DNA of 64,000 bases from the NCBI RefSeq assembly GCF_018614525.1, contig NZ_JAGGOL010000017.1, forward strand, positions 96,185-160,184, written 5' to 3'. Below, piece by piece: positions 1 to 10,400 of this stretch. Position 1 is the first letter of the stretch. Every line of letters starts with the position of its first letter. Made by a program: the position numbers and the translations under genes. The stretch comes from Streptomyces sp. ISL-11. Its GTDB lineage: Bacteria > Actinomycetota > Actinomycetes > Streptomycetales > Streptomycetaceae. A model generated the notes under the pieces. The model did not search any database. It was not told where the DNA came from and saw only the letters and a program-made list of their open reading frames with translations.

Positions 1-169
1 TGAGCCAGCGTTCGGCCCCGCTGGGCATCCGCACGAGGTGCACGGGGCCCTCGGTGCGGAGCTTGTCGAGTATCGGAAAGGGGTCCTGGGCGAAGTCCGG
101 TGCGAGCGCGTGGACGGGGCCGGCGGCGCCCGCGGGATGCGGGCAGCCGCGCTGTTCTGCGGAGGTCAT
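1..169 (-). CDS. Cytochrome P450, N-terminal fragment (cut by window edge)
   Basis: Only the first 56 codons are inside the window. The product starts at ATG 169, preceded by an AAGGA ribosome site about 5 nt upstream. The visible residues contain the stretch DPFPILDKLRTEGPVH followed by R-M-P-S-G-A-E-R-W-L, which is the typical start of actinobacterial class I P450s (substrate-side beta sheet after an N-terminal Pro-rich leader). The heme-binding Cys loop lies outside the window, so activity cannot be judged. It is the last gene seen of the minus-strand NRPS/PKS operon, 47 bp after the MFS stop codon, and is probably a tailoring oxidase of that pathway. Family confidence is fairly high; role in the pathway is inferred. 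Confidence 0.8.
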   Translation of the reverse strand, partial: MTSAEQRGCPHPAGAAGPVHALAPDFAQDPFPILDKLRTEGPVHLVRMPSGAERWL

Positions 170-216
170 GGGGTTCCTTGGGAGTGCGGAGACATGCCGG
201 TACGTGTGAGGGGTGG

Positions 217-1482
217 TCAGGGCGGGCTCGCGCCGGGCGCGGGCGCGGCTGCCGGTGCGGGCGCGTCGCGGCCTCGCACCGCACCCACCACGAAGAAGGC
301 ACCGGCGAGGACCTGGAGGGCCGCGAGGACGGTGAAGACGGTGCTCACCGGGAGGGTTTCCGCCGCCGTCCCGGCGCCGACCAGCCCCAGCGTGCCGCCG
401 GTGAGCCCGGCCGCCGCGATCACGGTGAGGGTGGCCGGGCGCAGCGCCACCGGGATGCGGCTCGTGCGGACCGCGACCATCGGGGCGTTGGACAGGCCGT
501 TGAGCAGGCCGGCCACCGCGAGGACGGCCGCCAGGCCGGCGGGCCCCAGCGGCAGCGGCAGCACGGCGAAGGCCGCTGTCTGGCCGAGCCGCCCGCAGGT
601 GGCCAGCCGGGTGGCGGAGAGCCGCCGCAGGGCGCGGCCGACCAGCAGGGTGCCGAGCAGCGCGCCACCGCCGAACGCGCCGAGCAGCAGCCCGGCCAGC
701 GCGGACGACCCGCCGTAGTGGAGCAGGGCCAGGACGGGCAGCATGGCGAACAGGGCCTGCCACGTCGTCTCACCGAGAACCTGCGCGATCGTCCAGTTGC
801 CCAGCAGCCGGTCCCGCCGCACGGTCCGCAGGGCGTCGCGCAGCCGGTGACGGGCGGCCCGGACCGGCAGGGCGACGCCGGGCGGCAGGCCGCGACGGAG
901 CAGGAACGCCGACACCAGATAGCTGGCCGCGTCCAGGGACAGGACCGCCGAGGCGCCGAGCCAGGCGATGAGCAGTCCGGCGACGGGCGGCCCCAGGAGC
1001 ACGGTGAAGCGGGTCGCGCCCTGGAGCATCGCGTTCGCCCGGCTGAGCCGTGCCTCGTCGTCGCCGACGAGCGCCGGGAGCAGGGACTGCTGGCTCGCGG
1101 TGTAGGGGGCGTAGAAGGAGCCGACCGCGAACAGCAACAGCATGAACACCGGCAGCGGCAGCAGACCGAAGTGGTGCAGCAGCGGTACGAGGGCGACCAG
1201 CGGGCCGCGGGTGCAGTCGGCGACGAGCATCACCCGGCGTGGTCCCAGCCGGCCGGCCAGGGATGCCCCCATGACGCCGAAGACGGCGACCGCGATCATC
1301 TGCGCGGCCATGACGCGCCCCATGGCACCCGACGACCCGGTGGTCTCCAGGACGAACCACGGCATGGCGATGGCGCTGAGCTGGGATCCTGTCATCGACA
1401 GGATCTCGGCGACCAGGACGGTGCGCAGGACGCGGCGGGGCGCCGGTCCGGGCGGCACGGTGTGCGGGCGGGTTGACGCCAT
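217..1482 (-). CDS. MFS transporter, probable exporter of the NRPS/PKS product
   Basis: A 421-residue major facilitator with about 12 hydrophobic segments. The first begins at VLVAEILSMTGSQLSAIAMP, and the inter-helix motif near residue 85 (GRLGPRRVMLVADC) resembles the MFS A-motif. The closest general group is the MFS_3/MefA-like efflux family, common in actinobacterial clusters. The start ATG 1482 was chosen because it lies one base after the NRPS stop codon (TGA C ATG), giving translational coupling; a longer frame exists but would overlap the NRPS. The gene ends 47 bp before the P450 start. The protein is expected in the cytoplasmic membrane and, from position, to export the peptide product or give self-resistance. 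Substrate is inferred only. Confidence 0.88.
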   Translation of the reverse strand: MASTRPHTVPPGPAPRRVLRTVLVAEILSMTGSQLSAIAMPWFVLETTGSSGAMGRVMAAQMIAVAVFGVMGASLAGRLGPRRVMLVADCTRGPLVALVPLLHHFGLLPLPVFMLLLFAVGSFYAPYTASQQSLLPALVGDDEARLSRANAMLQGATRFTVLLGPPVAGLLIAWLGASAVLSLDAASYLVSAFLLRRGLPPGVALPVRAARHRLRDALRTVRRDRLLGNWTIAQVLGETTWQALFAMLPVLALLHYGGSSALAGLLLGAFGGGALLGTLLVGRALRRLSATRLATCGRLGQTAAFAVLPLPLGPAGLAAVLAVAGLLNGLSNAPMVAVRTSRIPVALRPATLTVIAAAGLTGGTLGLVGAGTAAETLPVSTVFTVLAALQVLAGAFFVVGAVRGRDAPAPAAAPAPGASPP

Positions 1483-1483
1483 G

Positions 1484-4400
1484 TCAGGCCCTCGCGTCGT
1501 CGGCGACGCCGGGCGGTGGCGTGCGGCCCGGCGCCACGGGCCCGGCTTCTCCGGCCGGGCCTCCCGCCGTGTTCGCACGCGTCTGCTGTCCGGCAGGCCG
1601 TGCGCGTTCGGGCCGTGGGGCCGCTGCCCTGCGGGACGCCGCCTGCCTGGCCCGGGCCGCCCGTTCCCGCAGCGCGCTGTTCCGGGACCCGGTCGGCGGG
1701 GCGGGCGGGCCGGTCAGGGAGCGGGCCATCGCGGCGACGGTGGGGTGTTCGAAGAGAGCCACCAGAGGCAGCTCGGTGGCCAGCCGTTCGACGAGCAGGG
1801 CGTGCAGGTTCGCGAGGGAGATCGAATTGCCCCCCAGGTCGAAGAAGTTGTCGTGGACCCCGACCTCCGCCAGGCCCAGCACCTCGGCCCATGCCCCGGC
1901 GATCAGCTCCTCGGTGCCGCCGGAGGGGGCGACGCGTGCGGCGGCCACCGGCAGGTCCGCACGGCCGGGCCGGGGCAGGCGTGCCGTGTCGACCTTGCCG
2001 CTGGGCGCCAGCGGCAGTGCGGCGAGCCATACGACCGCCTCGGGGACCATGGGGGACGGCAGCCGCGAGCGCAGCCGTTCCAGCAGCTCCGCCGTGACCG
2101 GCCGCGGCCCCGCCCCGGCCACCAGATAGGCGACCAGGCTGGGGGAGCGCAGCGGGTCGCCGTGGACCACGGCCGCCGCCACCCCGGGCAGCCTCAGGAG
2201 CTCCGCCTCGATCTCGCCCGGCTCGATCCGGTAACCACGGATCTTCAACTGACGGTCGAGACGGCCCAGATACTCGATGGTGCCGTCGGTGAGCCGACGG
2301 CCCCGGTCGCCGGTGCGGTAGGCCGTCCCGGGCCCGTCACCGACGGGCCGGAAACGCTCGCGGGTGAGCTCCGCGCGGCGCCAGTAGCCCGCCGCCGTGC
2401 CCGCGCCGCTCAGCACGATCTCCCCCGTGACACCGGCCGGGCAGCGCCTGCCGTACGGGTCGAGCACCTGGACCCGGGTGCCGGCCACGGGCCGGCCCAG
2501 GGTGTTGAGCGGTCCCTCGTCACCGGCGTCCAGGTCGTGGGTGAGCGCGATGACCGTGGATTCGGTGGGGCCGTAGGCGTTACGGACCCGGTACGTGGTG
2601 CCCCGCGGGGGCCTGCGGGTGAGAGCCGCCGCGCCGACGAGCATCCACCGCAGGTGCGGCAGCGGCGGGTCGGCGGCCCAGACGGACTCCGCGAGGGGCG
2701 TGGCGAGCAGGGCCACCGAGACGCGTCGCTCGGCGAGCCACCGGGGGAGCGTGGTGACGGCGAGCGGTCCTTCGTACGGCACGACGCAGGAGCCGGAGGC
2801 GAGGGCGGACCACACGTCCCACTGGGTGGCGTCGAAGGAGACGCCGAGCAGCCAGCCGATCCGGTCCCCCGGTCCGAGACCGAACGACTCCTGTCCCCAC
2901 CGGGCGAGTTGGGCGATGCTGCGGTGGCGGACGGCCACGCCCTTCGGCTCGCCGGTGGTGCCGGAGGTGTGGACGACGTAGGCCACGGCCTCCGGGCCCG
3001 GTGCCGGGGCCTCCTCGCCCGGGGAGTCCGGTGCGTGGCGGGTGCCGTTCGGGCCCGCGCCGGGCTCTCCGGCGCCGGACAGGGTGAGGACGGTGGCCCC
3101 GGTGGCGGTGAGCCGGGCCGCCGCCTGCCGGTCGGCGGTCAGGACCGCGCAGGCGTCCACGTCGGCCAGCAGGGCGTCGACGCGGGCGGCCGGCGCGGTG
3201 GGCTCGACGGGGCAGAACGCCGCGCCCGCGTACCAGGCGGCCAGCATCGCCACGACGAGAGCCTCACCGCGGTCGAACAGCAGCGCCACCACCGGGTCCT
3301 CGGCCCGCAGGTGCGGACGGATCCGGGCGGCCAGGGCCCGGGCCCGCTCGTGCAGGTCCCGGTAGCTGAGCACACCACCGGCCGTCGTGACCGCCGGCGC
3401 GTCCGGTGTGTGCCGGACCCAGTGGGCCACCAGCGCCGGAACGCTCGTGGCGGGCGCCGCGTCGGCTCCGCCCTCCCAGCCGCGCAACCGCTCCTCTTCC
3501 TCCTCGCCGACGAGATCGAGCGCGTCGACGCGGGTGTCCAGGGCCGTGGGCAGCACGGTCAGCAGACGGCCGAACAGGGCCGCCACCTGCTCGACGTCGG
3601 CGCGGCGGTACCGGTCGCCGCGGTAGGCGACGCGGCAGCCGAGGGTGTCGCCGCTCAGCGACAGCACCACGGTCAGCCCGAGCTTGCCGAGGTGGCCCGC
3701 GCCGTCACCGGCCAGCGGCAGCCGGGCCAGCGGGCTGCCGGCCAGCCGTGCCGGCCGGCCCGGCTCGGTCTCCAGGCTCAGCGTCACGTCGGCGTAGGGG
3801 GTGCGGCCGGGCCGCCGGGCGGGGTTCAGCCGCTCCACGACCTCCTCGAACGGCGCGCCGCCGTGCTCGTACGCGTCCAGCACCTCGGCGCGTACCGATC
3901 GCAGCACGTCCAGCAGCGTCGCGTCCGGCGCCGGCCGTGACCGCAGGATCACCGTGTTCAGGCACGGGCCCAGCAGGCCGGCGAAACCGGGGTGGTCGCG
4001 GTGGGCCAGCGGGGTGGCGAAGACCACGTCGTCCCGGCCGGTCCACCGGTGCAGCAGGGCGGCCAGCGCACCCGCCGCGAGCTGGTACGGGCTGAACCCG
4101 TGAGCTTGCTGCACCGGCCGCATCCGCTCCAGCAGGTCCGCGGGCAGCGGCACCGCGACGGACCCGTTGGGCCCCGGCACGGCGGGGGCGGGGAACTCCG
4201 TGTACTCGGGCGCCCCTTCGAGGTGCTCCGCCCAGTGGGCCAGGTCCGCGGCGCGCCGCGCGGTACCGCGCTCGGCCTCCTGCGCGGCGACGAAGTCCCG
4301 GTACTGCACACGCCGTCCGGGGAGGCCGAGAGGCCCGGCCTCCCCGGCGGCGGCCGCCGGGCCGTCGAGCTCCAGGCGGTCCAGTGGCAGCCGCAGGGCG

Positions 4401-7400
4401 GACGGCAGCGCGCCGAGCAGTGCGGTGAGGCGGCGGGCGACACGGCCGGCCTCGGCGGACGTGATCCGGTCGCCCCGGTAGGACAGCGCCCCGCTGAGCC
4501 TGCCGTCCTGATCGACCAGGGTGACGGTGAGCGCGAACTTCGTCTCCCGCCGCCCGATGGGCTCCATGAGGGCGGGCGTGAGGGTGCCGTCACCGAGCGG
4601 GGCGGTGCGTCCCGTGAGCAGGTTCATGTTGAGCGTGACGTCGGCGTAGGGCGTGCGGCCCGGCTCGCGCGCCGGGTTCAGCCGCTCCACGACCTCCTCG
4701 AACGGCGCACCACGGTGCTCGAACGCGTCCAGCACCTCGGCGCGTACCGATCGCAGCAGGTCCAGCAGCGTCGCGTCGTCCGCCGGCCGCGACCGCAGCA
4801 CCACCGTGTTCAGGCACGGCCCGATCAAGCCGGCGAAACCGGCCCGGTCGCGGGTGGAGACCGGCACGGCGAAGGTGACGTCCCGGCGGCCGGTGGTCCG
4901 GTGCAGCACCGCCGCCAGAGCGGTGGCGGCGACCATGAACCACGACAGGCCGTGCTCCTGCTGCAACGGGTGCAGGCGGGCCGGCAGGTCGTCGGGCAGC
5001 GCCAGCGCGATCGCACCGTGCGGCTCGGCATCGCCGGGTGCGGGCAGCGCGGCGTAGGGGGGTGCTCCGGCCAGGTGCCGGTCCCAGTACGCCAGGTCCG
5101 CGGCGCGCCCGGCGCTGCCGCGTTCGGCCTCTTGCGCGGCGGTGAAGTCGCGGTACTGGGCGGCCGGGGCGGGCGGGTCGACGCCTTCCTCGGCGGCCCG
5201 GTAGCACTGCTGGAGTTCTGTCAGGAGGGCGGGTATCGACTCGCCGTCGATGACGAGGTGGTGCAGGCACAGGAGCAGCATCCGGCCGCGGTCGCCGAGG
5301 TCGGCGAGGGCCGGGCGCAGCAGGCGGCCGGACGCCGGGTCGAACGGCTGGGCGGCCTGTTCCTCCACCCAGGCGCGGATGCCCGGGTCCGGGTCGGCGG
5401 CGTCGCGCAGGTCGACGCGGTCCAGCGGCGGCGTCCAGGGGGCGCCGATGTGCTGGCGCAGGCGTCCGCCGTCCTCGGCGAAGGCGGTGCGCAGGATCTC
5501 GTGGCGGCCGACGAGCAGGGTCAGGGCCTGCTGCAACAGGTCGTGATCCAGTCCCTGAGGGGCCCGCCAGGCGAGCACGATGTTGTAGGCGGTGTCCTGG
5601 GCGAAGCGTTCGGAGAGCCAGACGCGCTCCTGGAATCCCGAGGCCGGCGGCGCGACGGCGGCCGTGTCGCCGGACCGCCGGGCCCGCGGCACGGGGGCTT
5701 TGCCGCCCTGTTCGTCCACGAGATCGGCGAAGTCCTGCAGACGAGGCCGCTCGAACAGCGCCCGTAGCGGCACGGTGACGCCGAAGCGGTCGCGGACCTG
5801 GCCCAGCAGACGGACGGCGAGCATCGAATGGCCGCCGAGGGCGAAGAAGGAATCATCGGCACCGACGCGCGGCAGGTCCAGCAGGGCCGCCCACAGGCCG
5901 GCCACCGCCTCGGCGGTGGGCGTGGCCGGGGCGCGTCCCTCGGGTGCCCGGAGCGCGACGGCCGCCGCGCGCAGGGCGTCCGGGTCGAGCTTGCCGTTGG
6001 CGGTCAGCGGCAGGGCGTCGACGGTGCGCAGGGCTCCGGGGATCATGTACTCCGGGAGCACCGCGCGCAGATGGGCGTACAGCTCGGCCGGTACCGGCGC
6101 CTCGCCACGGGGCAGCAGGTAGCCGACGAGGCGGTCGTCCTCCAGGAGCACAGCGGCGTCGGCGACGGCGGGATGCTCGCGCAGCCGGGCCTCGATCTCA
6201 CCGGGCTCGATGCGGTAACCGCGCAGCTGGACCTGAGAGTCGGCGCGGCCGAGGAACTCCAGCACACCGTCCGGGCGGTAGCGGGCGAGGTCTCCGGTGC
6301 GGAAGAGCGGGCCGCGGCCGAAGGGGTTCGGCACGAAGCGTTCGGCGTCCAGCTCGGGCCGGTTGAGATAGCCCGCCGCGACCCCGGCACCGCCGACGTA
6401 CATCTCCCCGACGGCGCCCACGGGCAGCAGCCGTCGCCCGGTGCGCGGATCCATGAGGTGGACGGAGGTGGTGGGGATCGGAGTGCCGATGACGCTGCTG
6501 CCGCTCCCGGCGTCGGCGCGGGTGACGGTGCGCGCCGTGACGTGCACCGTGGTCTCGGTGATGCCGTACATGTTGACCGGACGCACATGCGGGTGGCTGT
6601 CCAGCCACGGTGACAGCAGGGCGGGCGGCAGCGTTTCGCCGCCGAAGACGACATAGCGCAGGTGGTCGAGCGGGTCCGGGTCCTCCTGCTCGGCGGCCAG
6701 GAGCTGGCGGAACGCGCTGGGCGTCTGGTTGAGCACGGTCACCCGCTCGCGGCGCAGCAACCCCAGGAAGCGACGGGGGTCACGGGCGTCGTCCTCGCCG
6801 ACGAGCACGACCCGGCCGCCGTGCGCGAGCCCGCAGAACAGCTCCCACACGGAGAAGTCGAAGGCGTAGGAATGGAACATCGTCCATACGTCCGCCGGGC
6901 CGAAGGAGAACGGGAAACGGTCATTGCTGATCAGCCGGACCGCGTTGCGATGGGTGAGCACGACACCCTTGGGGCGGCCGGTGGTGCCCGAGGTATAGAT
7001 GCAGTACGCGGGGGAGTCCGGACCGACCACGGGCAGCGAGGGACCGGGGCCGGCCGACGGATCATGCGCTCCGGCGGCCGCGAGCCCGGCCGGCGCGACG
7101 ACCTCACCGGTGAACGCGGCCGGAACCGCCGCCGGTTCCGGCCACCCGTCAGGCCCGTCCGGCACGATCACCCACCGGGCGCCGGAGTCGGCCAGGATGA
7201 ACTCCTTGCGCCCCTCCGGCAGAGCGGGATCCAGCGGCAGATACGCCGCGCCCGCCAGCAGCACCGCGAGCATCGCCTCGACCTGGGCCGCCCCGCGGGG
7301 GAGCAGCAGCGCCACCCGGTCACCGGGCAGCACGCCCCGGGCGACGAGCCCGGTCGCCAGCAGCCCGGCCCGCTCCAGCAGGTCGCGGTAGGTGTGGTGG

Positions 7401-10400
7401 GTCACGGTGGCGGTGGCGGCGTCGGTGAGCGCGGTGGCCTCGGGCCGCTGCTCGGCCCGCGCCCGCAACAGGCCCTGGAGGGTGGTCTCCGGGTACGTGG
7501 CGTCGGTGGCGTTCCAGACCGACAGCTGTGTCCGCCGCTCGTCGACGGTCAGCGGTTCGGCCGCGCCGATCGGCTCGTCCGGCGCGGTGAGCAGGGCGCG
7601 CATCAGCCGTGCGTAGTGCTCGGCCATCAGCCGCATCTGCGCGTCGTCGAAGTACAGCGCGTTGAACACCAGCCGGCCCGTGTCGCCCTGCCGGCCGGGC
7701 CGCACGAACAGGTGGAGGTCGTACTTGCCGTGGCCGCCGCCCGTCTCGAGCGTCCCGGCGGCGGTGCCGTCCGGCGCGGTGACGGACGTGGGCCCGTCCG
7801 CCCAGGTGAACAGCACGTCGAACAGGGCCGTGCGGCTCATGTCCTTGGCCGGGTTCAGCCGCCGGACCAGCTCGTCGAACGGGGCCCGGTCGTGCTCTCT
7901 CGCGTTCGCCAGCTCCGCGGCGACCTGGGTGGCCAGCTCCTCGAACGAGGTGCCGACGGCGGGCCGCAGGCGCAGGGGCAGCAGATTGGCGAGCGGGCCG
8001 ACCACCCGGCGGTCGCCGTCGCGGCGGCCGTTGTGGGCGACCCCCACCAGCATCTCCTCCTGGCCCGAGTACCAGCCGAGCAGGGCGGCGAACGCGGCGA
8101 GATGCACGTCCTCCCGGCTCAGGCCGTGCCGCTCGGCGAAGGCGGCCACCGGCAGGTCGTCCGGCAGCTCGACGGGGACGGCCCGCTCCTGGTAGACGTG
8201 GATCGCCGCGCGTGGACACCGCTCCGGCAGGCGCAGCGGTTCGAAGTCCCCCCGCAGGGCCGCGGCCCGGGCGTCGAGGTCCTGTCGCCGGTCCTGCTCC
8301 GAGCCCGCGTCGAGCCAGTCCAGGTAGCTGCTGCCCGTGACGTCCGCGCCGCTCAGGGCGGCGAGCAGGTCCTCGGCGACGACGAGCAGTGCCGTGCGGT
8401 CGACCACCGCCTGGTGGCCGAGCAGGGCCAGCCACACCGTGCCTTCGGGTGAGGGCTGCGCGGCCACGCGCAGCAGCGGCCCCCGGCCGAGGTCGAACGG
8501 CTCCTGGGCCCACGCCCGGAGTGCCTCGGGTGCCTCCCCGGGCTCCTCGGCCGCCGTGTCGAACCATCGCGGCACCACCTGCGCCCGGGCGTGGACGCGC
8601 TGCACGGTCCGGCCCTCGGCCACCTGGAGGTCGGTACGCAGGGCCTCGTGCGCGGCGACGACCCGGTCCACCGCCTGCTGGAGGTGCGGGGCCGCGGGCG
8701 TGCGGTCCAGGCGCAGGAAGAGGGGCAGGTTGTGGTAGACGGGCGCGGTCGGGTAGACGGTGCCCTTCTCGAACTGGTCGATGAAGCCGATGCGTTCCTG
8801 GTGCGGCGACGCCGGGCGCAGGTCGTGGCCGGCGGGCCCGGCCGGGAGCGGATCCGTTCCGTCGCCGGGGCCCCGGGGTGAGGCCGGTTCCGCTGTCGCG
8901 CGGTCGTCCGCGGCTTCGTCGTAGCACGCGGACAGCTCGCTCAGGAAGACCCCGGCGGACTCGCCGTCCCACACCAGGTGATGCAGGCAGAGGAAGAGCA
9001 CCTGTTCGCTCTCGCCCGTCTCCAGCAGCGTCGCCGTCAGCAGCCGGCCCTCGGCAGGAACGAAGCGGTGACCGGCGGCCCGGTCCAGCCAGTCCCGCAG
9101 CGCGGTGTCGCGGTCGTCGCGACCGCAGAGGTCGACGTGGGCGGGCCGGGGCCGCCACGGCTCGTCGACGTGCTGCCGCAGCAGCCCGCCGTGCTCGACG
9201 AAGCGGGTGCGCAGGATCTCGTGCCGCGCGACCAGCAGCTCCAGGGCGCGGGCGAGGGTCTCCACCTCCAGCGGAGCGCCGGGGACGCGCCAGGCCAGCG
9301 GCACGTTGTAGGCACCGGTGCCGGGGTCGATCCGCTCGGCGAGCCAGATGCGCTGCTGGAAGCCGGCGGCGGGGAACGACCTGTCCTTCGCGGGCTGCGG
9401 TGCCCGCTCCGGCACGGCCGGGACGCCGTCCGCGGCGAGGTCCGGACAGGCGTCCGCGGTGGTGTCCGAGGGCGCCTCCCGGACACCGAGGTGGGCGGCG
9501 AAGTCCCGCAGCCGGGGATACTCGAACAGGGTCCGCAGCGGCACGTCGCGGCCCAGGCTCCCGGACACCGCGACCACCAGCGATTCGGCGAGCAGCGAGT
9601 GGCCGCCCAGCTCGAAGAACGAGTCGTCGGGCACGATCCCGTCGATGCCGAGCACCTCCTCCCACAGCCCGATCATGGCCGTGAGCGAGGGCGTGACCGC
9701 CTCGTCCGGGCCGGGCCGGCGCGCGGCGGCGGGCTGCTGGACCGTCTCCACGCGCAGCACGGGCGCCCGGCCGGCGAAACCGTCGCGTACGCGCGCGAGG
9801 ACGTCGGCGACCGCCACCGGCTCGTCGACGAGAAGCCGGGCGTGCAGGTCCGCCCCGCCGCCGGTGGGGGTCACCACGGCGCGTCGTACCGCCGGGTGCG
9901 TGGCGATCAGCGCCGCGACCCGGCGCGGCTCCACGGGCCCGTGCGCCGTGGCGACCCGGTCGGTGAGGTCGCCGACGGCGGCGTCCGGGTCGTCGGCGAC
10001 GGCCTCCAGGACGGCTGTGTAGTCGTCGGCCAGCATCCGCAGCAAGGTCGCACCGACCGCGCCCGTCGGGTCCTTCCACAGCACGTGGGTGCCGCCGCTG
10101 TCCTCACGGACCATCACCGCGAGCGTGTAGTCGGCGCTGCTCTCCATGCCGAGCAGGGTCAGGGCGCACTCCCGGCCGTCCGCGCGCAGCCGCAGGTCCC
10201 GCACGTCCACGTCCTCGCGCAGTCCGGCGTGCCAGTACTGGAAGACGGTCCGGTGGGTGCGGGCACGGGACTCCCAGCCGGTCAGTCCCGCCTCGCGCAG
10301 GATCGCCGGGAGCGGCAGCTCACCGTGGGCCATGGCATCGCGCAGTCCGGCGCGCAGGGTCCGGACCACGGTGGCGTACGAGTCCTCACCCCGCACCTGG

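Noticed and set aside
100..1476. Long plus-strand open frame opposite the MFS gene
   Set aside because: It is Gln/Arg/Gly-rich shadow coding caused by high GC; the minus-strand frame encodes a clear MFS protein.
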